Source: a virus
Reading direction: 5' to 3' (one strand)
Virus record (IMG/VR): IMGVR_UViG_3300027822_000006
Location: 1-40,892 of that record
Length of the DNA: 40,892 nt
Below the pieces are notes generated by a model. That model was not told where the DNA came from. It saw only the letters and a program-made list of their open reading frames with translations, and did not search any database. This document shows positions 22,439 to 28,348 of the stretch, in pieces. Each line of letters starts with the position of its first letter. Positions within the stretch are counted from its first letter, which is position 1. The position numbers and the translations under genes were made by a program.

Positions 22439-22733
22439 CTAATTCTCCTGCATATTGATTAAAGTTTACGTTATTAAATAACGTTGCTGGTCTTAAATAT
22501 TTACTCATTAAATCGTCGTATTGCCATTCACGTACTTTCATTGCTATAACAGCTCTTATTTCTTCTATCGTATATCCTTCTTTTAGTCTAGCATAAATAA
22601 AATTTAAATTCACCTGCGTCGGCCTATATCGTCTGCCCGTTTTAAGGTTAAGGAATTGTATTATTTCTGTCGCCTGTTCTTTTTTGCTTTGTTTTTTCTC
22701 AAAATTCAAGACTTCTAACATTTCATTCTCCAA
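22422..22733 (-). CDS. Phage replication protein C-terminal domain (Phg_2220_C-like), stand-alone
   Basis: 103 residues. EIIQFLNLKTGRRYRPTQVN, ARLKEGYTIEEIRAVIAMKV, REWQYDDLMSKYLRPATLFN match the conserved phage C-terminal domain found at the end of replisome-organiser proteins. Here the usual N-terminal DNA-binding part is absent, so it may load a host helicase together with another subunit. Good RBS is not obvious; ATG overlaps the previous stop. Confidence 0.75.
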   Translation of the reverse strand: MENEMLEVLNFEKKQSKKEQATEIIQFLNLKTGRRYRPTQVNLNFIYARLKEGYTIEEIRAVIAMKVREWQYDDLMSKYLRPATLFNNVNFNQYAGELGEDVS

Positions 22734-22941
22734 AGTTTAATCCATCTGTATGACCATTCAAAGAATCTAGTTTATCGGCTATTTGCTTTAAATCGCCAGA
22801 AGAATATGAACCCTCAAGCGGATAAAATCTTATCCCATGTCCATAGTCATTTATATCAATCATCCCGATCGCGCATTCTTGTCCTAATTGGACAACCCTT
22901 AGCATACACTTATTGTTTGCTGCCTCTTTAAATTCTAACAT
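22723..22941 (-). CDS. Small protein with C-terminal IADKLD-type motif
   Basis: 72 residues from ATG 22941, which shares ATGA with the previous stop. Ends DLKQIADKLDSLNG, a segment resembling the C-termini of genes 24318-24506 and 27444-27734, so the three may be related or share a partner. Confidence 0.55.
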   Translation of the reverse strand: MLEFKEAANNKCMLRVVQLGQECAIGMIDINDYGHGIRFYPLEGSYSSGDLKQIADKLDSLNGHTDGLNFGE

Positions 22942-23117
22942 CACTCCTCCTCGAATAATATTACCGCGCCTGAATTTCTTATATCATTGTTATGTGATTC
23001 AACAAGATTATTAACTACCTCTATTAGATTGTTGTAATGATCAAGTAATACCTCATCGTCAAACCAACCATTATGGTCAAGTATTTCAGCTAATTCTAAT
23101 CGTCTTGGTTTGTGCAT
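22941..23117 (-). CDS. Small acidic protein starting MHKP
   Basis: 58 residues MHKPRRLELAEILDHNGWFD, then EVLLDHYNNLIEVVNNLVES. Coupled to the next gene by ATGA. The MHKP start and length resemble gene 24318-24506. Confidence 0.55.
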   Translation of the reverse strand: MHKPRRLELAEILDHNGWFDDEVLLDHYNNLIEVVNNLVESHNNDIRNSGAVILFEEE

Positions 23118-23146
23118 TATTCCCTCCTGTTTTAGATAATAGATTG

Positions 23147-23356
23147 TTAATCTTTATTGATACAGGTTTCGTGAAATTTCATGTTCGGAAAACCTTTCTT
23201 GAAGCCAGCAATAAAAAACTCGTCTTCAATAGGCTTTCTACATCTATCACAGATAGTCTTCATTCCTGCTCTTATTCTTCCGACCGTTGGTAATAATTTC
23301 ATGGTATCAAGTTCCCCTATATCTTTAAGCTTTCTAGTAGGTATTGATATTTTCAT
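23147..23356 (-). CDS. Small metal-site protein
   Basis: 69 residues from ATG 23356 (AGAGG upstream): CDRCRKPIEDEFFIAGFKKG, then HETC; C-x-x-C plus H-x-x-C can hold one zinc. Ends one gene before the C5 methyltransferase on the same strand. Confidence 0.6.
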   Translation of the reverse strand: MKISIPTRKLKDIGELDTMKLLPTVGRIRAGMKTICDRCRKPIEDEFFIAGFKKGFPNMKFHETCINKD

Positions 23357-23384
23357 AATAACCTCTCTTTTGTTTAATGTATAT

Positions 23385-24086
23385 CTAACCAAGCTGGGGT
23401 ATTGTTAGCGTATACCATGCTGCGACAACCATTGCTGGTATTTGTGCGTTTCCAGCGGCTTTAAATCTGTCCACCCTATTGGCATCCCCATCAACCATTC
23501 CTGAATAATCGGGGAAGGTCTCCCAAACACTCGTTTGTATAAGAGGCAGCTTTTCCATTTCTGCATGCTGTCCGCACAATAATTCGCTTTCGTGGTCGGT
23601 GTATGCAAGTAACCAATATCTGATTCTGTTATGGTCTGCACCCAAGTCTTTCGCGGAGATTTTAGTCTTTCTGGTAAAATAACCCATTGCGTGTAGGTCT
23701 CTCTCTGCCATTTCAATTGCCCGTTTTGATACGTTCTCACATAGCACGAATGTAGGCTGTACTCGTTTAACGGTTTCGGCGGCATGAGTCCACATAGTAT
23801 CTTTTGGACTCTTTCCTCTTGACGCTGTTGAATGTGGCTGACAGGGGAATCCAATTGTAACCAGTTCAGCCATGCCCTTATACTCGTCGGCGTATCCCCG
23901 ATCATTGAATGTTTCGATATCGTTGTAGATTGGTGCAGCATTTAAATACCCTTCTTTTATTCTTTGCGCTATAATTTTTTGATTATACTCTTCTTTTTCA
24001 ACATAGCCGACATGAGTAAACCCTAAAAGGCTGGTGCCAAGCAACCCTCCGCCAGCTCCCGAAAATAGACTTAATTCATTTAGCAC
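23385..24086 (-). CDS. DNA C5-cytosine methyltransferase
   Basis: 233 residues. Motif I SLFSGAGGGLLG (residues 6-17), motif IV GFPCQPHS with catalytic Cys82, motif VI ENVS near 117-120, motif VIII RIRYWLLAY, motif X AAGNAQIPAMV near the C-terminus. Shorter than Dcm (472); the variable target-recognition region is reduced. Methylates cytosines, probably against restriction. Second methyltransferase in this genome. Confidence 0.88.
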   Translation of the reverse strand: MLNELSLFSGAGGGLLGTSLLGFTHVGYVEKEEYNQKIIAQRIKEGYLNAAPIYNDIETFNDRGYADEYKGMAELVTIGFPCQPHSTASRGKSPKDTMWTHAAETVKRVQPTFVLCENVSKRAIEMAERDLHAMGYFTRKTKISAKDLGADHNRIRYWLLAYTDHESELLCGQHAEMEKLPLIQTSVWETFPDYSGMVDGDANRVDRFKAAGNAQIPAMVVAAWYTLTIPQLG

Positions 24087-24136
24087 TTAAATAATTCCCA
24101 CATTTTATTAAGTATTGCTTATCGATTTCCTCTATC

Positions 24137-24220
24137 CTATTTTAGACAATAACATGTTGAAGGCACCCCATCATCGGCAGACTGAAAAAATGTTTCTTTA
24201 TGCACATTATAATTACTCAT
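24137..24220 (-). CDS. 27-residue peptide
   Basis: MSNYNVHKETFFQSADDGVP then STCYCLK, with AGGAGAAGATA RBS. Its start region lies in a 41-bp repeat whose second copy (24525-24565) gives a truncated reading. Real but function unknown. Confidence 0.4.
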   Translation of the reverse strand: MSNYNVHKETFFQSADDGVPSTCYCLK

Positions 24221-24247
24221 TATCTTCTCCTATTTTTTAAATAAAGT
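24207..24247. repeat. 41-bp direct repeat, copy 1
   Basis: Matches 24525-24565 with one mismatch; spans an RBS and start codon (ATGAGTAATTATAA on the minus strand). Spacing 318 bp. Implies a recent duplication or a recombination site. Confidence 0.9.
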
Positions 24248-24337
24248 TTTATCTTTATCGCCAATCCAATAGGAACAAGTTAAGCAATTTTTAATGTATT
24301 TTTCCATTATCCGCGCTTTAGTTGTTTTTGGTGGCAT
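24230..24337 (-). CDS. 35-residue peptide with CxxC
   Basis: MPPKTTKARIMEKYIKNCLT then CSYWIGDKDKTLFKK. GGAGGAG 9 bases upstream. CLTC pair. Overlaps the stop of gene 24318-24506. Confidence 0.45.
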   Translation of the reverse strand: MPPKTTKARIMEKYIKNCLTCSYWIGDKDKTLFKK

Positions 24338-24506
24338 GGTTTAACTCCTCCAGTTTATTGGCTATTTGATAAAGTTCCTCTTTTGCTTCATCCCACAATT
24401 GATTCCAAGTGAGATTAACTATTGAGCCACTCCAATATTGATTATCTTTAACAGAGTTCCACCACATTTCAACAATTCCTTTATCTAATTGTTTTGGTTT
24501 ATGCAT
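24318..24506 (-). CDS. Small helical protein starting MHKP
   Basis: 62 residues; ends IANKLEELNHATKNN, similar to the IADKLD tails noted above. RBS GAGGATAAC upstream. Paralogous in feel to gene 22941-23117. Confidence 0.5.
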   Translation of the reverse strand: MHKPKQLDKGIVEMWWNSVKDNQYWSGSIVNLTWNQLWDEAKEELYQIANKLEELNHATKNN

Positions 24507-24524
24507 ATTGTTATCCTCTTTTTG

Positions 24525-24565
24525 TTATAATTACTCATTATCTTCCCCTATTTTTTAAATAAAGT
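24525..24565. repeat. 41-bp direct repeat, copy 2
   Basis: See copy 1 at 24207-24247. Here the start codon inside the repeat opens only 17 codons (MSNYNKKRITICINQNN), a truncated relative of the 27-residue peptide. Confidence 0.9.
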
Positions 24566-24749
24566 AGCTTGGCTGTAGAAGCTCTACTTCTTCATCAAGA
24601 GCAATCATTATGGCTTCAGTCCATTCTCTTTTTTTACCTGTGTTCACCTCGTCGATAAAGTCTAGCGCTGCCATCGTATTATTAAATACCTTTACAGTCG
24701 CAAAACCTACTATGTCATTAATACCTTTAGTGACTAACACTACTTCCAT
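24555..24749 (-). CDS. Small alpha/beta protein
   Basis: 64 residues MEVVLVTKGINDIVGFATVK ... DEEVELLQPSYFI. Compact; RBS GGAGAATATA. No family recognised. Its 3' end runs into repeat copy 2. Confidence 0.55.
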   Translation of the reverse strand: MEVVLVTKGINDIVGFATVKVFNNTMAALDFIDEVNTGKKREWTEAIMIALDEEVELLQPSYFI

Positions 24750-24786
24750 TATATTCTCCTTTGTTTAAGACATATCTACCCAAGGG

Positions 24787-25110
24787 TCATAAAGTCCAAC
24801 AACCTTTCGTTGCTGGCTCATACCTTTTTCGATCAAAATAATTCATCGAATCCAATATTTCTCTAAACTTACCCAAGGCGCCAGACTTGTACCATTCTCC
24901 AGTCATTTTATATTTCTTCAGCCTGCTATGAAGTTCCTGCTCAATAGACCGAGAGTGCATTTCGCTACGACATTTCACTAAATGGATAATCCTTAGTTTT
25001 TCTGGATTTCCGGTTTGTAGACCCTTTAATCTCTTTACTGGATCTTTTGCCTTGCCAATCTTGATCGGAGCATTTGAATTAGCCTTTTTCCTTAGAACAT
25101 ATATGTACAT
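24787..25110 (-). CDS. GIY-YIG nuclease, T5orf172/MUG113 type
   Basis: 107 residues from ATG 25110, preceded by GGAGG AAAT; the longer start at 25200 lacks one. YIYVLRKKANSNAPIKIGKA, VKRLKGLQTGNPEKLRIIHL, ELHSRLKKYKMTGEWYKSG: the T5orf172 form of the GIY-YIG fold (Y-I-Y-V, I-K-I-G-K-x, R-L-x-x-L-Q-T-G-N-P, E-x-x-L-H, G-E-W-Y). Stand-alone form; likely homing or recombination-related. A possible frameshifted gene lies directly upstream. Confidence 0.75.
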   Translation of the reverse strand: MYIYVLRKKANSNAPIKIGKAKDPVKRLKGLQTGNPEKLRIIHLVKCRSEMHSRSIEQELHSRLKKYKMTGEWYKSGALGKFREILDSMNYFDRKRYEPATKGCWTL

Positions 25111-25309
25111 ATTTCCTCCAGACATAACTGTAACTTTTCCCCCGTGATCCACCTCAGATCCCGCCGCCTGTCTGGCAATGTCTTTCGACATGGTACTCAT
25201 CTTCCCCCTCTCTTTCGAGAACCTTAATCCTTTAAGGCGTTACCAACTCTCTCGAGCATCACGGGACCAAGTTCCGGCTACGGAGAGCTTGGGTTTATTT
25301 TTACCCCTG

Positions 25310-25500
25310 TTAACGTATTTGCTTTGGGCCTTGTATCTGCTCCGGGCCAAGAAGAATATTATCATCATCAATTACCATCTTGCATTTAAAATTAATACCA
25401 TGAAATTTAAGTAATCTTGAAAATTAGGCCAATACTTACGAGAGAATTTCACAATCTCCCCGTTATTGACTTTTTTGATAATTTCTTCAATGGTTGCCAT
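25310..25500 (-). pseudogene. Small gene split by a -1 frameshift
   Basis: ATG 25500 (GGTGG upstream) reads MATIEEIIKKVNNGEIVKFS then RKYWPNFQDYLNF and would stop at 25372 as MVLILNARW. Shifting -1 at A AAT TTC (25408-25402) instead gives HGINFKCKMVIDDDNILLGP then EQIQGPKQIR and stops at 25310. The second version looks far more protein-like. Because A-AAT-TTC fits the X-XXY-YYZ slippery form, programmed shifting is possible, but a one-base deletion is simpler. Confidence 0.45.
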
Positions 25501-25523
25501 TGCATTCCACCTATATAAACCCG

Positions 25524-25730
25524 CTACTTTTGACGCTCAGTAACACTCTGGCGTCGTCCACCATGACCGTGGGGTGTATCGTCATGAGGGGTTCCCAAGT
25601 TCTTGGTTTCCGTCTCTTGGTTGCCTTGATAGTCATTAGGGGCGCATAACCAGGCTTGACATTCGCGTCCACCGCGACACCTTGGATCATTACAGTAGTC
25701 ATCTACAGATAAATCACATGGCCAACCCAT
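25524..25730 (-). CDS. Small Cys-rich protein
   Basis: 68 residues MGWPCDLSVDDYCNDPRCRG, GRECQAWLC, then a polar tail rich in His and Thr. AGGAGG 7 bases upstream. Five Cys in 30 residues suggest a metal site. The overlapping frame 25511-25702 has no RBS. Confidence 0.6.
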   Translation of the reverse strand: MGWPCDLSVDDYCNDPRCRGGRECQAWLCAPNDYQGNQETETKNLGTPHDDTPHGHGGRRQSVTERQK

Positions 25731-25810
25731 ATAAACCTCCTTTAAACTAAGGACTTTAAGTGTAAGGATTCTGGTTAACGCGCCAAATCCTGTTAAAGAG
25801 CGGCGAATAC

Positions 25811-25839
25811 TTGAATTTGTTGACTGAATGGTCTAATAT
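25811..25839 (+). promoter_or_regulatory. Promoter of the antisense RNA, flanked by a dyad
   Basis: TTGAAT (25811-25816), 17-base spacer, TAATAT (25834-25839); start expected at A25846. Arms at 25805-25817 and 25841-25853 are complementary over 13 positions (two as G-U), one over the -35 box and one over the start point, as an operator would be. Confidence 0.55.
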
Positions 25840-25845
25840 CAATTC

Positions 25846-25925
25846 AGGTGTTCGCATACCTACTATAGACCATTTCCTCCTTTTGGTCTAGTCTCTGAGG
25901 GACCTTTCGGGGTCCCTTTCTTTAT
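25846..25925 (+). ncRNA. Candidate antisense small RNA to the XRE repressor gene
   Basis: About 80 nt, three hairpins: AGGTGT/ATACCT (25846-25851, 25856-25861); TAGACCA/TGGTCTA (25866-25872, 25884-25890) with loop TTTCCTCCTTT, an exact anti-Shine-Dalgarno sequence; AGGGACC/GGTCCCT (25898-25917) followed by TTTCTTTAT, an intrinsic terminator. It runs opposite to the last 60 bases of the XRE gene. Layout resembles lambda OOP against cII. Confidence 0.55.
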
Positions 25926-26150
25926 CCGCCTTACAATAGTTGTTTCTTCTATTACTTCTGTTTCATCAGGCCATATTTCATAAACAGTTTTATTTAAAAT
26001 TTTTGCTATTGCATAGGCGGTCAATAAGGTTGGGTTCGATCTGTTTTCTTCTAAATTCCAACAATTTGCTTTAGTGCCGCCGTACATATCAGCAAACTCT
26101 TGTAATGTTATATTGACTTCATTTCTAAATTTCTTTAAATTATTTCTCAT
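25863..26150 (-). CDS. XRE-family helix-turn-helix repressor
   Basis: 95 residues from ATG 26150 (GGAGAGAGTG upstream). Residues 1-60 are a Cro/C1-type HTH (LKKFRNEVNITLQEFADMYG, GTKANCWNLEENRSNPTLLTAYAIAKIL). The tail is Lys/Gly/Pro-rich with no peptidase domain, so it lacks the LexA-like half of lambda CI. Its last codons coincide with the terminator hairpin on the other strand. Likely represses the early promoters; the actual operator is unproven. Confidence 0.75.
   Translation of the reverse strand: MRNNLKKFRNEVNITLQEFADMYGGTKANCWNLEENRSNPTLLTAYAIAKILNKTVYEIWPDETEVIEETTIVRRIKKGTPKGPSETRPKGGNGL
25898..25925 (+). terminator. Intrinsic terminator on the plus strand
   Basis: 7-bp stem AGGGACC/GGTCCCT with loop TTTCGG and then TTTCTTTAT. 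It lies inside the minus-strand coding sequence (encodes Gly-Thr-Pro-Lys-Gly-Pro). Confidence 0.65.
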
Positions 26151-26217
26151 CACTCTCTCCTGTTAGCTTTTACTAATATTCAATTCTAAGCCATTTGCGG
26201 CTCGTTCTGAGGCATCT

Positions 26218-26562
26218 TTATTCATATCCAAGATAATCTAGCATATCTTGTGGAATCTTTTTCTTGAGCTTTTTAAGCCTATTGTAAACACTTTCTGGCG
26301 CTATCTTTTCTTCTATTAACCATTGCAATAAACTTTTACGATTTTTCTTTGTATTGCATTCTTTACATACTAATACCATGTTATTTTTCCTGTTATTAAA
26401 AGATTTTTCCCAAGGGTCTATGTGATCTATCTCACCATTAATATAATGCAAAACATTTTCGCAATATGGGCAATCTAAAAAACCTCCGTCACCTGCTGAT
26501 TTTCTTCTAATACTCCATTTTGTTGATCCTGAAGTAGGATGATGTCTGCGTTTGTATTGCAT
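26218..26562 (-). CDS. HNH endonuclease
   Basis: 114 residues. Zinc Cys pairs CPYC (31-34) and CKEC (66-69); core IDHIDPW (45-51), NRKNNMVLVCKECNTKKNR. Canonical DH...N...H/N pattern. Stand-alone, N-terminal basic segment. Possibly homing or packaging-related. Confidence 0.85.
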   Translation of the reverse strand: MQYKRRHHPTSGSTKWSIRRKSAGDGGFLDCPYCENVLHYINGEIDHIDPWEKSFNNRKNNMVLVCKECNTKKNRKSLLQWLIEEKIAPESVYNRLKKLKKKIPQDMLDYLGYE

Positions 26563-26606
26563 TACAAAACCCAGTATTTATCTGTAATTTGTATTGTGTT
26601 CATAAT

Positions 26607-26774
26607 TTACTCATCCTCCAGTTCGTTCTCTTTTATCTCAAAAACAAGCCTTGTTGCCTCTCGCTCATACTGAGTTAAATAATATTTAACTCGCTTCAAA
26701 TATTCCTCTGCTACTTCGAGTTGATCTAAAGTCTCACAAGACTCTATAACCTTACATACTTTATATATTAGCAT
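26607..26774 (-). CDS. Small helical protein
   Basis: 55 residues from ATG 26774 (GGGAAG upstream): MLIYKVCKVIESCETLDQLE ... FEIKENELEDE. Two helices, no motif. Confidence 0.5.
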   Translation of the reverse strand: MLIYKVCKVIESCETLDQLEVAEEYLKRVKYYLTQYEREATRLVFEIKENELEDE

Positions 26775-26995
26775 TGAACTTCCCACTCTAACCAGCAATC
26801 ACTTTGTGTAACACAGTACCGAACAGCAACAATTTCTATTGTCTTAAATGTCGCTGAATAATTTATATTATCTTCCTGTATTGGTTGTAAAGCCTTCACT
26901 GGACGGATAGGTAATCTAATAACCTCTTCAGCATATTCTGGAATATGCCTAATATTCTTTAAAGTATATATTAGATTATTAACATTTAGTCTCAT
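26768..26995 (-). CDS. Small protein, unknown
   Basis: 75 residues MRLNVNNLIYTLKNIRHIPE, then beta-rich KTIEIVAVRYCVTQSDCWLE. Overlaps the next gene by 7 bp. No family. Confidence 0.5.
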   Translation of the reverse strand: MRLNVNNLIYTLKNIRHIPEYAEEVIRLPIRPVKALQPIQEDNINYSATFKTIEIVAVRYCVTQSDCWLEWEVQC

Positions 26996-27053
26996 TCTGT
27001 TCTCCTAAGGGTTTATGCGTATTTTCTAGTGAGAATTGCTTCTTCCACTCATC

Positions 27054-27266
27054 CTACATTCTTTTCTCATATTTTCTCCATCTATTTTCTGCTATTGATA
27101 TTGCAGCTTTTAATAGATCTAATTGGTCCCATGTCAGGACCGCGGCCTCTATCTCTATATCACAACCTTTATACCCTTTAACATTCCTCACTATTATTGG
27201 TTGATCATAAAGATCATTATCTTCGGTATCCATATATTCTTCTGTTTCTGTTTTTACGTACTTCAT
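27054..27266 (-). CDS. Small protein, unknown
   Basis: 70 residues MKYVKTETEEYMDTEDNDLY, then VLTWDQLDLLKAAISIAENR. It begins inside the 3' end of the next gene upstream (50-bp overlap), with GGAGAAAA before the ATG. Confidence 0.5.
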   Translation of the reverse strand: MKYVKTETEEYMDTEDNDLYDQPIIVRNVKGYKGCDIEIEAAVLTWDQLDLLKAAISIAENRWRKYEKRM

Positions 27267-27447
27267 TTTTCTCTCCTTTTATCTTTTCTTTTTCTTGCTC
27301 CTGTAGATAACTAACTATTTCGTTAATTTTATTAATGGCAATAGCAACGTTATGTGCCGTTGCTATAAACAGAGCTTTGTTGTTTGTATGGACAGGCTTC
27401 CCATCTAAGCCGTATCCAAGCATGTCTTCAAACTCTATCTCTTTCAT
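27217..27447 (-). CDS. Small protein with basic tail
   Basis: 76 residues; ATHNVAIAINKINEIVSYLQ then a Lys/Arg run EKNEVRKNRNRRIYGYRR. Start overlaps the previous stop by 4 bp. The basic tail is exactly where it overlaps the next gene. Confidence 0.5.
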   Translation of the reverse strand: MKEIEFEDMLGYGLDGKPVHTNNKALFIATAHNVAIAINKINEIVSYLQEQEKEKIKGEKNEVRKNRNRRIYGYRR

Positions 27448-27734
27448 TTGTCCTCTCCATTAAGTTCATCAAGCTTATCTGCTATTTCTTTTAATAGGGC
27501 GCGGTTTTCTTGCTGAATTTCAGCAATATAACCAACCGTCCCATATTGCATTATTCTGGATTTAGCTTGCGCTACTCGATCAGGATCACAATACTCTGAA
27601 GCAAAAGTGTTTAGCCAATCATCTAAGGCTAATTTATTTCTTTCTAAAACCTCTTTACACTTCTCTAGTTTTTGCTCTAGTTCTTTTACATATTCGCCAT
27701 TTTTTACAATTGTTTCTAGCATTTCTGCTATCAT
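27444..27734 (-). CDS. Small coiled-coil protein
   Basis: 96 residues; coiled coil in ETIVKNGEYVKELEQKLEKC, ends LLKEIADKLDELNGEDK, the IADKLD tail shared with two other small genes. Coupled by ATGA to the 46-residue gene upstream. Confidence 0.55.
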   Translation of the reverse strand: MIAEMLETIVKNGEYVKELEQKLEKCKEVLERNKLALDDWLNTFASEYCDPDRVAQAKSRIMQYGTVGYIAEIQQENRALLKEIADKLDELNGEDK

Positions 27735-27871
27735 ACCGTCTCCTCCAATAATTCCCGTAATTCCTTAATGATTTCAAGACGTGTTTGAGCATCGTAACCT
27801 TCACAGATAGCCATACGGCCTATGATAGCCTTGATCGTCGCTTCTCTGATTTCTTCTTCTCTGTTTTCCAT
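27731..27871 (-). CDS. Small 46-residue helical protein
   Basis: MENREEEIREATIKAIIGRM ... KELRELLEETV. Stop overlaps the next start (ATGA). Overlaps the Cro-like gene's end by 52 bp out of frame. Confidence 0.5.
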   Translation of the reverse strand: MENREEEIREATIKAIIGRMAICEGYDAQTRLEIIKELRELLEETV

Positions 27872-28023
27872 AATGCTTCTACCTTAGGATAAATCAAATG
27901 ATTGGTGGTCTTCCTGTCTCCGGTTTTCCATCTGTTGACTGTTGGCTGTTTTACTCCGACAGCATCGGCTATTTCTTGTTCAGTCAACCAGCCAGTTAAA
28001 TCCTCAATCATTTTTTGTAACAT
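27820..28023 (-). CDS. Cro-like DNA-binding protein
   Basis: 67 residues; LTEQEIADAVGVKQPTVNRW (residues 13-32) is a clear Cro-type HTH, followed by a basic Lys/Arg tail. It is the first gene leftward of operator 1, with the ATG 30 bases from it, the position of Cro or a regulator controlling its own promoter. Confidence 0.75.
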   Translation of the reverse strand: MLQKMIEDLTGWLTEQEIADAVGVKQPTVNRWKTGDRKTTNHLIYPKVEALWKTEKKKSEKRRSRLS

Positions 28024-28051
28024 TGACTTTCCTTTTCCTTCATTAAGGAGT

Positions 28052-28080
28052 ATAGTATACCATCTGGTATTAAATGTAAA
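28052..28080 (-). promoter_or_regulatory. Leftward early promoter
   Basis: Minus strand TTTACA (28080-28075), 17-base spacer, TACTAT (28057-28052), reading into the Cro-like gene. The spacer is almost filled by operator 1. Confidence 0.65.
28055..28077. promoter_or_regulatory. Operator 1
   Basis: Core dyad ATACCATCTGGTAT at 28057-28070. The 23 bp at 28055-28077 recur in inverted orientation at 28317-28339. Such identity outside genes indicates a protein-binding site. Confidence 0.75.
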
Positions 28081-28089
28081 GGAGGAATT

Positions 28090-28305
28090 ATGTACAGGGT
28101 AATATTTAATCCAGCCCTTGAAAAAATGAAGGTCAATGATTTTGATAAAAGATATGATTCTTTAGAAACTGCAAAAGCTGTCGTCGATGCAATAGCTGAT
28201 TACACTTTAATGCTTCACAATACATATCTAATGCCTGACTATTCTAATTATGGGTATATAGAATTATGGGATGGCACAGACTGGATAGAAATTGAAGTAT
28301 CCTGA
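28090..28305 (+). CDS. Small protein between the two operators
   Basis: 71 residues MYRVIFNPALEKMKVNDFDK, then KAVVDAIADYTLMLHNTYLM. AAAGGAGG 7 bases upstream. First rightward gene. No motif recognised; position suggests an early regulator or takeover protein. Confidence 0.6.
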   Translation: MYRVIFNPALEKMKVNDFDKRYDSLETAKAVVDAIADYTLMLHNTYLMPDYSNYGYIELWDGTDWIEIEVS

Positions 28306-28313
28306 AATAGTGC

Positions 28314-28342
28314 TGGACATTTAATACCAGATGGTATACATT
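28314..28342 (+). promoter_or_regulatory. Rightward early promoter
   Basis: TGGACA (28314-28319), 17-base spacer, TACATT (28337-28342), start expected near 28349. Same architecture as the leftward promoter, with operator 2 in the spacer. Confidence 0.65.
28317..28339. promoter_or_regulatory. Operator 2
   Basis: Inverted copy of operator 1 (core ATACCAGATGGTAT at 28324-28337), 23 bp identical. Occupancy would block both promoters. Confidence 0.75.
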
Positions 28343-28348
28343 AGAACT

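Noticed and set aside
23405-23941. 178-residue minus-strand ORF
   Set aside because: Shadow frame of the C5 methyltransferase, which has all motifs.
25511-25702. 63-residue minus-strand ORF
   Set aside because: Overlaps gene 25524-25730, which has a strong RBS and Cys pattern; this one has none.
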